This document shows, piece after piece, positions 5,601 through 11,420 of a stretch of 11,420 nt of DNA. Below the pieces are notes generated by a model, which saw only the letters and a list, made by a program, of their open reading frames with translations, searched no databases and was not told the DNA's origin. Position numbers and translations under genes: made by a program. Origin of the DNA: Duncaniella sp. (GTDB lineage: Bacteria; Bacteroidota; Bacteroidia; Bacteroidales; Muribaculaceae). The stretch spans positions 1 to 11,420 of the forward strand of contig JAIDJD010000226.1 in assembly GCA_029052375.1 (NCBI GenBank), given 5' to 3'. The stretch's first letter is position 1. Each line of letters begins with the position of its first letter.

Positions 5601-7451
5601 ATGGAACAGCGTGACCCGTCCGCCATCCAGGACACTACCTTAGAGCAGGTTGCGGCACCCGCACCCGTAGACACCATGAATTCCCAGGAACTATCCGACG
5701 CCGCCGAAGAGCCCCAGGTCTCCGAGGCCGAGGCCCAGGCACACAAGCCCCGCACCAAGGAAGAGCTTGTAGAGTGTGCAGTACGTCTCTCAGAGCGCGA
5801 CGGTGCAGATATCACAGCCGACGAGATAGGCCGTCTCAAACAGCTTTTCTATGCTATCCGCAACGAGGAGCTGCGTGGCGAGCGCCAGTCCTTCATGGAG
5901 GCCGGAGGCGCCGAAGCCGACTTTGTCCCCGCTGAAGACGGGCTCGAGGAGAAGTTCAAGGAGATTCTGGCTGAGGTCAAGGAGAAGAAAGCAAGGTATC
6001 GCGCCGCGGTGGAGGCCGAACAGAAGGCCAACTACGAGAGCAAGCTCGCCATAATCAACACCCTTGCCGAGCTGAGCGAGGATACAGACAACGTCAACCG
6101 CGCTTTCCCGGCCGTGCGCGACCTCCAGAACAAGTTCAAGGAGATAGGCGACGTCCCCCAGACCGTGGCTTCTGACCTCTGGAAGCGCTATCAGGAGGCC
6201 GTGGAGAAGTTCTATGACCAGCTCAAGATCAACAAGGAGCTCCGCGACTACGACTTCAAGAAAAACCTCGCCGACAAGCAGGCCCTCATAGCCGAGGCCG
6301 AGAAGCTCGCCGCCGAGGAGGACATCATAGTGGCATTCCGCCGTCTCCAGGAGCTCCACGACCAGTGGCGCGCCGTGGGCCCCGTGCCCAAGGAGGTGCG
6401 CGAGGAGATATGGGGCCGGTTCAAGGCCCTCTCGGCAGACATCAACAAGAAATACCAGGACTTCTTCGTAGAGCGCAAGGAGCGCGAGCAGCAGAACGAG
6501 ACCGCCAAGACCGCCATCTGCGAGCGTCTCGAGGCCCTCGACTTCTCGGGCCTCAGCACCTATGCCGCCTGGGACGCCATGACCAAAGACTTCATGGCCG
6601 CCCAGGAGGAGTGGAAGACCCTCGGCGCCGCTTCGCGCAAGGTCAACAACCTGCTCTTTGCCCGCTTCCGCGCCGCCTGCGACAAGTTTTTCGCCGCAAA
6701 GGCCGAGTTTTTCAAGAAGATGAAAGCCCTTCTCTCGCAGAACCGCGAGAAGAAGATAGCCCTCTGCGAGCGTGCCGAGGCCCTCAGGGAGAGCACAGAC
6801 TGGCGCGCCACAGCCGACGAGCTGGCCGCTCTCCAGAAGGAGTGGAAGACCATCGGAGCCGTCTCGAAGAAACATTCAGACCAGGTGTGGCGCCGTTTCC
6901 TCGACGCCTGCGACTACTTTTTCGAGCGCAAGAAAAAGAATACCTCGGGCACACGCCGCAACGAGCGCGCCAACCTCGAGCAGAAGCATGAGATAATCCA
7001 GAAGCTGGCAGCCCTGCTGGCAGCCCCCGGCGAAGACCGCGAGGCCACCATAAAGGCTGTCAAGGACCTGCAGGCCGAATGGCAGAGCGTGGGCCACGTC
7101 CCCTTTGCCGAGAAAGACAAGGTGTATGCCGAATACCGCGCCGTCGTGGACAAGCTCTATGCCGGGCTCGACAAGGGCCGCCGCGGTTCGCGCCAGGAGG
7201 CCTTCGAGAACACTCTGGCCGAGATGGGCTCGGACACCCAGCGCCTCTATCGCGAGCGCGAGCGCCTGCTGCGCGTCTACGAGCAGCGCCGCAACGAGCT
7301 CCAGACATATGAGAACAACATCGGGTTCCTCTCGGTGCGCTCCAAGAACGCCGACTCCATGCTGCGCGATATGCAGCGCCGTATGCAGCGCCTCAAGGAC
7401 GACCTTGCCGACCTCGAGAACAAGATAAAGCAGATAGACAGCCGCCTCTGA
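5601..7451 (+). CDS. DUF349 repeat protein
   Basis: This 616-residue, highly charged, mostly helical protein has no signal peptide or membrane segment, so it is probably cytoplasmic. After a low-complexity acidic N-terminus (about 1-50) and a helical region (50-150), five copies of a roughly 75-residue DUF349-type unit can be read. Their signatures are LQNKFKEIGDVP...LWKRY (175-197), LQELHDQWRAVGPVPK...IWGRF (249-274), AQEEWKTLGAASRK...LFARF (334-356), LQKEWKTIGAVSKK...VWRRF (411-433) and LQAEWQSVGHVPFAEKDKVY (490-509). Repeats 2-5 carry the conserved Trp at 256, 338, 415 and 494, while the first has Phe179. The C-terminus (about 535-616) is a long Arg/Glu/Leu-rich predicted coiled coil. DUF349 has no settled biochemical function that I know of. 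The ATG at 5601 is preceded by the A/T-rich TTAT and no Shine-Dalgarno. The gene appears monocistronic, set apart by structured gaps on both sides. Confidence 0.9.
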   Translation: MEQRDPSAIQDTTLEQVAAPAPVDTMNSQELSDAAEEPQVSEAEAQAHKPRTKEELVECAVRLSERDGADITADEIGRLKQLFYAIRNEELRGERQSFMEAGGAEADFVPAEDGLEEKFKEILAEVKEKKARYRAAVEAEQKANYESKLAIINTLAELSEDTDNVNRAFPAVRDLQNKFKEIGDVPQTVASDLWKRYQEAVEKFYDQLKINKELRDYDFKKNLADKQALIAEAEKLAAEEDIIVAFRRLQELHDQWRAVGPVPKEVREEIWGRFKALSADINKKYQDFFVERKEREQQNETAKTAICERLEALDFSGLSTYAAWDAMTKDFMAAQEEWKTLGAASRKVNNLLFARFRAACDKFFAAKAEFFKKMKALLSQNREKKIALCERAEALRESTDWRATADELAALQKEWKTIGAVSKKHSDQVWRRFLDACDYFFERKKKNTSGTRRNERANLEQKHEIIQKLAALLAAPGEDREATIKAVKDLQAEWQSVGHVPFAEKDKVYAEYRAVVDKLYAGLDKGRRGSRQEAFENTLAEMGSDTQRLYRERERLLRVYEQRRNELQTYENNIGFLSVRSKNADSMLRDMQRRMQRLKDDLADLENKIKQIDSRL

Positions 7452-7689
7452 CGCGGCGGCCGCAATCAGGTTTTACAGCGTCAAGCCGCAAGCAGATCCG
7501 GGAGGGTCGGTCCTACGCATGAGGAGAGAGGAGAGGGCCGTCCCACCAACACCGGAGATGCCGAGGCTTGGCGCTTCTTGACACACTCCGGAGCTCTCCC
7601 AGCCTCTGCCATATCCTCTCGCGGCCGAGGCTCCGCGCCTGTCCCCGCCCCCCCGAGTCTCTAACTTTACTCTACGCACTATACAATAT
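7452..7689. other. GC-rich non-coding gap with hairpins
   Basis: There is no convincing gene in these 238 bases. Two inverted repeats stand out. GGGTCGGTCC (7504-7513) pairs with GGGCCGTCCC (7535-7544) with one mismatch and one U-G pair. AGCCTCtGCC (7601-7610) pairs with GGCcGAGGCT (7623-7632) with one mismatch. The top strand is purine-rich at 7522-7537 and C-rich at 7641-7653. A weak -7-like TAACTTTA lies at 7662-7669 without a good -33 box. No classical T-run terminator follows the DUF349 gene. Confidence 0.5.
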
Positions 7690-9075
7690 ATGTTCCAAAG
7701 GGGAAAATACGGAAAGCTTATCACCTCGCTGTTCACAGCCGTGGACTTCGTGGTGCTCAACATCATATTCTTCATTGTCGGACAGATCTATCCGGGTGTG
7801 GCCGCGCTGCACCTGCGCCTCACCTGGCTCTTGCTCAACGTGGCCTACCTGCCCGTGGCCAAGTGGGTCAAGGATGCCCACAACGTCCGCTCGCTCCAGA
7901 TGGAGGCTGTGATGCGCATCTCCTTCTTCTCGGTCATTGTCCATGCCCTCTGTTTTGTCTCGCTGCTCTACCTGATGCAGGTGGCCGGGCTCAGGGCCAG
8001 GATTCTCTTTGTCTTCTATTCGATGTTCCTGGCCGGGCTGATGCTGTGGCGTGTCTCGGGACAGACATTGCTGAAATCTTACCGCCGCGGGGGCGGCAAC
8101 ACCCGCAAGGCCGTCATCGTTGGCAACGGCCCTACCGCCCGGCGCCTCTATGACGAGATATGCGCCAATCCGGGATTCGGATACGACGTCAATGGCGTCT
8201 TCGACATATACTGCTGTCCCGATTCGCCCCTGCGCGACCTCTATCGGGGCAATCTCTCAGAGCTTGAAGACTATATAGCCGAAAACCATATCGAGGAGCT
8301 CTTCTATACGCTCTCCGGCGAGGACCGCGAAGCCCTGCGCCTCACCCTCGGCCTCTGCGACCAGCATATGATGAAGTTTCACTATGTGCCGCAGATATCG
8401 CCTTACCTCACGCGCAATCTGCGCCAGGGACAGATAGGCGCCATGCCGGTCCTCGGTGTGCTCAACAATCCGCTCGAGAGCCCCGTCAGCTCGGCTGTCA
8501 AGCGTCTCTTCGATATCGTTGTCTCCGGCACGTTCCTGCTCGTCTCGCCCATAGTCCTGATACCGGTGGCCATCGCCATCAAGGTCTCGTCGCCGGGGCC
8601 GGTCTTTTTCAGGCAGAAGCGCACGGGCTACATGGGCAAGGAGTTCTGGTGCTACAAGTTCAGGACCATGAGGGTGAACGACGACTCTGACTCTCTCCAG
8701 GCCTCTAAGGACGACCCTCGCAAGACGCGCGTGGGCGACTTCCTGAGGCGCACGAGCATCGACGAGCTGCCGCAGTTTCTCAACGTCCTCAAGGGCGATA
8801 TGTCCGTCGTGGGCCCGCGCCCCCATATGCTCAAGCACACCCACGACTACAGCGCCCTGATACGCAACTATATGGTGCGCCACCTGATCAAGCCCGGCAT
8901 CACCGGATGGGCCCAGGTACACGGCTACCGCGGACAGACCGAGGAGCTCTGGCAGATGCAGAAGCGCGTCGAGCACGACATCTGGTATATAGAGCACTGG
9001 AGCCTGTTTCTCGACATCAAGATAATGGTGAGAACCGTCATCAACGCTCTCCACAAGGATGAGAACGCATTCTGA
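7690..9075 (+). CDS. Undecaprenyl-phosphate sugar-1-phosphate transferase, WcaJ type (polyprenyl glycosylphosphotransferase)
   Basis: This inner-membrane enzyme moves a sugar-1-phosphate from a UDP-sugar to undecaprenyl phosphate, the first step of building exopolysaccharide, capsule or other lipid-linked glycans. It has 461 residues with the full-length WcaJ/PssY-like plan. Four N-terminal membrane segments lie at about 11-31, 42-58, 76-97 and 104-122. A Rossmann-like domain follows, with RKAVIVGNGPTARRLYDEI (139-157). A fifth hydrophobic, probably re-entrant helix sits at about 277-297 (KRLFDIVVSG then LLVSPIVLIPVAIAI). The catalytic bacterial-transferase domain has SPGPVFFRQKRTG (301-313), KFRTM (323-327), the Asp-Glu dyad D358-E359 in SIDELPQFLNVLKGDMS, VVGPRPH (373-379), PGITGWAQVHGYRGQT (402-417) and WSLFLDIKIM. 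All signature residues are intact. The donor sugar (glucose, galactose or an N-acetyl sugar) cannot be read from sequence. No other polysaccharide gene is in view. recQ follows 36 bp later, probably on the same transcript. Confidence 0.93.
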   Translation: MFQRGKYGKLITSLFTAVDFVVLNIIFFIVGQIYPGVAALHLRLTWLLLNVAYLPVAKWVKDAHNVRSLQMEAVMRISFFSVIVHALCFVSLLYLMQVAGLRARILFVFYSMFLAGLMLWRVSGQTLLKSYRRGGGNTRKAVIVGNGPTARRLYDEICANPGFGYDVNGVFDIYCCPDSPLRDLYRGNLSELEDYIAENHIEELFYTLSGEDREALRLTLGLCDQHMMKFHYVPQISPYLTRNLRQGQIGAMPVLGVLNNPLESPVSSAVKRLFDIVVSGTFLLVSPIVLIPVAIAIKVSSPGPVFFRQKRTGYMGKEFWCYKFRTMRVNDDSDSLQASKDDPRKTRVGDFLRRTSIDELPQFLNVLKGDMSVVGPRPHMLKHTHDYSALIRNYMVRHLIKPGITGWAQVHGYRGQTEELWQMQKRVEHDIWYIEHWSLFLDIKIMVRTVINALHKDENAF

Positions 9076-9111
9076 ACAATACGTATTCTGACCGACCAAT
9101 CACAGCAAGGG

Positions 9112-11253
9112 ATGATAAACATTGACATCAAGGAACTCAAGACGAGGGCCCAGGCCCTCCTTGCGAGGTTTTACGGTTACGGCGAATTCCGCCCGCTGCA
9201 GTTCGACATCATAGCCAACGCCGTGGCCGGGCGCGACTCTGTGGTGCTGATGCCCACGGGCGGCGGCAAGTCTGTCTGCTACCAGATGCCCGCGCTCCTC
9301 TCCGAGGGCGGCGTTGTGGTGGTGGTCTCTCCGCTCATAGCGCTGATGAAAGACCAGGTGGCGGCCCTTGTCTCCAACGGCATCCCCGCCGCGGCCGTCA
9401 ACTCTCTGCAGTCCGAGGAGGAGAACCGCAACATACTGGAACAGCTCGCCACGGGGCGCATCAAGCTGCTCTACATCTCGCCCGAGCGCCTGCTGTCCGA
9501 GATGGAGCGGTGGTCGCGCTCGCTGCCGATAGTCCTCTTTGCTATCGACGAGGCCCACTGCATCTCTCAGTGGGGCCATGACTTCCGCCCGGGCTACACA
9601 CAGCTCTCGCTCATCAAGGAGTGTTATCCGGCGGTGCCTGTCATGGCTCTGACGGCCACGGCCGACCGTCTGACGCGTGACGACATAGCGCTGCAGCTCA
9701 GGCTCAGCGACCCTAAGCTCTTCATAGGTTCGTTCGACCGTCCCAACATATCGCTCAAGGTAGTGGTCAACCCCGGCAAGACCCAGCGCCTGGCCATGAT
9801 AGGGCGTCTCATAGACCGCCACCGCACCGACTCGGGCATCGTCTACTGCATCTCGCGCAAGGGCGCCGAGGAGACGGCCCGCCAGCTGGCCGAGCGCGGC
9901 TACCGCACGGGCGTCTATCATGCCCGACTCTCGACCGAGGAGCGCAACCGCGCCCAGGAGAGATTCATCAACGGCGACCTCCAGGTGATGTGTGCCACCG
10001 TAGCCTTCGGCATGGGCATAGACAAGAGCAATATCAGGTGGGTGGTCCACAACAATATGCCGCGCAACATCGAGAGCTACTATCAGGAGATAGGCCGCGC
10101 GGGCCGCGACGGCGCCCCCGCCGAGACCCTGATGTTCTACTCCTACGGCGACATCGCCACTCTCCAGAGTTTCGTGGACGAGAGCGGACAGCGCACGCTC
10201 AACGCCGAAAAGCTGGCGCGTATGCGTGAGTATGCCGAGGCCTCGCTCTGCCGCAGGCGCATCCTGCTCAGCTACTTCAACGAGACCATGGACCACGACT
10301 GCGGCAACTGTGACGTCTGTCTGAACCCTCCGCAGAGGTTTGACGGGACCATCCATGCACAGAAGGCTCTGAGCGCCGTGGTGCGCCTCCAGGGCCAGGC
10401 CGGCATCACGATGCTGATAGATGTGCTCCGCGGCATGGGGCGCCAGGAGCTGATGCTGCGCGGATTCCACCTCATCAAGACATATGGCGCCGGGGCCGAC
10501 CTCAGCTTTGCGGAGTGGAACGCCTACATCACCCAGATGATACAGCTCGGCCTGCTCGACATCGCCTACAACGAGGGCAACCATCTGAAGGTGACGGACT
10601 ACGGTATGCGGGTTCTGAGAGAGAGGCTGCCTGTGACCCTTGCGCTCTTCACTCCCTATGAGCGCCGCACGTCCGGGCGCAAGACGGCCTGGCCCGAGCC
10701 CCAGCTCTCGCCCGCCGAGATTCTGCTTGAGACCCTCAAGGAGGTGCGGGTCAAGCTGGCGCGTGTCGAGATGGTGGCTCCCTATCTGGTGTTGACAGAC
10801 AAGACCCTGCTCGAGCTTGTGCGTCTCCAGCCTACAGACATGGCCGCCTTTGCGTCTGTCGAGGGCATCAGCGAGCGCAAGACTGTCAAGTACTGGAAGC
10901 CTTTTGTGACGGCCATACGCAAGCATCTCGGCATCAAGGAGAAGCTCGGCTCGGGTCTGTCGGAGAGCGAGACGCTCCTGCTGTTGCAGTCAGGCTATGA
11001 CATCCCCGCCATAGCCGAGGCCAAGAATATCAAGCCTCAGACTGTCTACAACCACCTTGCCACGCTGATCTCGGCTGACAGGCTTACCGAGTTTTCTTCC
11101 ATCATCACCAGGGACCAGTATCTGAGGGTGATGCAGGTGGCCAGGGAGAATCCCTCCGAGCTGTTCCAGATACTTGCGGGAGAGATGCCCCTGGGTATGC
11201 CCAAGGTGGCGCTGGCCATCTCTGACTACCTTCTGCGCCACAAGGCTGACTGA
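9112..11253 (+). CDS. recQ: ATP-dependent DNA helicase RecQ
   Basis: This cytoplasmic 3'-5' superfamily-2 helicase of recombination and fork repair has 713 residues. It begins with motif 0 (FRPLQ, 26-30) and Walker A TGGGKS (49-54, K53). DEAH follows at 146-149 within AIDEAHCISQWGHDFRP, then TATA (181-184). Motif IV is IVYCISRK (243-250), motif V TVAFGMGIDKSNIRWVVH (296-313) and motif VI QEIGRAGRDG (325-334). The zinc site of the RQC region is complete: C380, C397, C400, C403. A winged-helix part follows around 415-505, containing GFHLIKTYGAGADLS. An HRDC-like stretch covers about 530-606, ending VEGISERKTVKYWKPF. A further C-terminal part (about 616-710) resembles the helix-turn-helix (HTH_40) tail found on some RecQ proteins: LLLQSGYDIPAIAEAKNIKP then QTVYNHL. 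The longer tail makes it larger than E. coli RecQ (about 610). The ATG at 9112 sits at the expected family start. It follows the glycosylphosphotransferase by 36 bp and ends before a strong terminator. Confidence 0.96.
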   Translation: MINIDIKELKTRAQALLARFYGYGEFRPLQFDIIANAVAGRDSVVLMPTGGGKSVCYQMPALLSEGGVVVVVSPLIALMKDQVAALVSNGIPAAAVNSLQSEEENRNILEQLATGRIKLLYISPERLLSEMERWSRSLPIVLFAIDEAHCISQWGHDFRPGYTQLSLIKECYPAVPVMALTATADRLTRDDIALQLRLSDPKLFIGSFDRPNISLKVVVNPGKTQRLAMIGRLIDRHRTDSGIVYCISRKGAEETARQLAERGYRTGVYHARLSTEERNRAQERFINGDLQVMCATVAFGMGIDKSNIRWVVHNNMPRNIESYYQEIGRAGRDGAPAETLMFYSYGDIATLQSFVDESGQRTLNAEKLARMREYAEASLCRRRILLSYFNETMDHDCGNCDVCLNPPQRFDGTIHAQKALSAVVRLQGQAGITMLIDVLRGMGRQELMLRGFHLIKTYGAGADLSFAEWNAYITQMIQLGLLDIAYNEGNHLKVTDYGMRVLRERLPVTLALFTPYERRTSGRKTAWPEPQLSPAEILLETLKEVRVKLARVEMVAPYLVLTDKTLLELVRLQPTDMAAFASVEGISERKTVKYWKPFVTAIRKHLGIKEKLGSGLSESETLLLLQSGYDIPAIAEAKNIKPQTVYNHLATLISADRLTEFSSIITRDQYLRVMQVARENPSELFQILAGEMPLGMPKVALAISDYLLRHKAD

Positions 11254-11284
11254 ATGAGCAAACTCACGTACCTGTATAAATCAC

Positions 11285-11314
11285 CGAAGCCGGGTGCTCA
11301 CGCATCCGGCTTCG
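11285..11314 (+). terminator. Strong stem-loop terminator after recQ
   Basis: CGAAGCCGGGTGC (11285-11297) and GCATCCGGCTTCG (11302-11314) pair over 13 positions with a single G-U pair and a 4-nt loop TCAC. It starts 31 nt after the recQ stop. The following bases are A/T-rich but not a T-run. Being symmetrical, it could also act for a convergent transcript, though no minus-strand gene is seen. Confidence 0.8.
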
Positions 11315-11366
11315 ACATTCATAAACCAAAAATACCTAAACATGAAATATTAACCTTAAACCAATC

Positions 11367-11374
11367 TATCTTTG
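11367..11374 (+). promoter_or_regulatory. Perfect Bacteroidota -7 promoter motif
   Basis: TATCTTTG matches TAnnTTTG exactly and lies in an AT-rich stretch after the recQ terminator. No clear TTTG is found 19-21 nt upstream, so the -33 element is weak or absent. It would start a transcript near 11381 reading rightward into a gene beyond the window. Confidence 0.5.
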
Positions 11375-11420
11375 AAATTCCTTTTTGGAGGTGTCGTCCG
11401 GGATTTCTGTTCCCTTCTGA

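Noticed and set aside
5790..6875. 361-codon minus-strand frame opposite the DUF349 gene
   Set aside because: It is a Leu/Gly/Glu-rich mirror of a repeat-containing coding region.
7473..7775. 100-codon minus-strand frame across the 7452-7689 gap
   Set aside because: It overlaps the start of the glycosylphosphotransferase, contains low-complexity Gly/Arg/Ser and has no promoter or recognisable motif.
7568..7912. 114-codon plus-strand frame overlapping the start of the glycosylphosphotransferase
   Set aside because: It is Ser/Pro/Arg-rich with no domain, and most of it is a frame-shifted reading of the real gene.
9100..10926. 608-codon minus-strand open frame opposite recQ
   Set aside because: It lies wholly within a complete RecQ with all motifs. 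Its product is a low-complexity His/Val/Gly/Ala/Leu-rich sequence typical of the reverse frame of GC-rich codons.
1..11420. Mobile element, CRISPR, phage or defence cassette
   Set aside because: No transposase, integrase, terminal repeats, spaced direct repeats or composition break beyond the short AT-rich promoter regions was seen.

Overview
The window looks like an ordinary stretch of core chromosome from a GC-rich member of the Bacteroidales (Bacteroidota). A Muribaculaceae-like organism is my best guess, but the family level is inferred. Four things support this. The protein families and their best remembered relatives are Bacteroides-type. None of the starts has a convincing Shine-Dalgarno sequence, and several are preceded by short A/T runs. 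The promoter candidates resemble the Bacteroidota -33 TTTG / -7 TAnnTTTG pattern. There is also a PorT-like outer-membrane barrel. All genes are on the plus strand. I see no insertion sequence, integrase, CRISPR array, tRNA, rRNA or toxin/defence cassette.

Layout. Positions 1-464 hold the C-terminal part of phosphotransacetylase (pta), followed 44 bp later by acetate kinase (ackA, 509-1705). Together they form the acetyl-CoA to acetate/ATP pathway. A gap with two hairpins (1709-1730 and a very strong one at 1739-1794) leads to ddh (1827-2726), the meso-diaminopimelate dehydrogenase of the short lysine/DAP route. Next comes a two-gene envelope unit. The first gene (2822-4663) encodes a secreted protein with three LysM domains followed by a type-1 periplasmic-binding-protein-like domain. 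The second (4663-5355) encodes an outer-membrane beta-barrel whose ATG overlaps the previous stop codon.

A 245-bp AT-rich gap (5356-5600) holds the best promoter in the window, nested inverted repeats around it, and two hairpin-plus-T-run structures ahead of a five-repeat DUF349 protein (5601-7451). A GC-rich, hairpin-prone gap (7452-7689) precedes a WcaJ-type polyprenyl glycosylphosphotransferase (7690-9075). That gene is followed 36 bp later by a RecQ helicase with RQC, HRDC and a C-terminal helix-turn-helix region (9112-11253). A 13-bp-stem terminator (11285-11314) closes recQ, and a perfect -7 motif (11367-11374) suggests a promoter for a gene beyond the window.

The genes do not form one system. 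They cover fermentation energy metabolism, cell-wall precursor supply, envelope proteins, surface glycan initiation and DNA repair. The most interesting points are the coupled LysM/PBP-like and barrel pair, and the structured intergenic regions upstream of ddh and of the DUF349 gene. I found no convincing new biological system.
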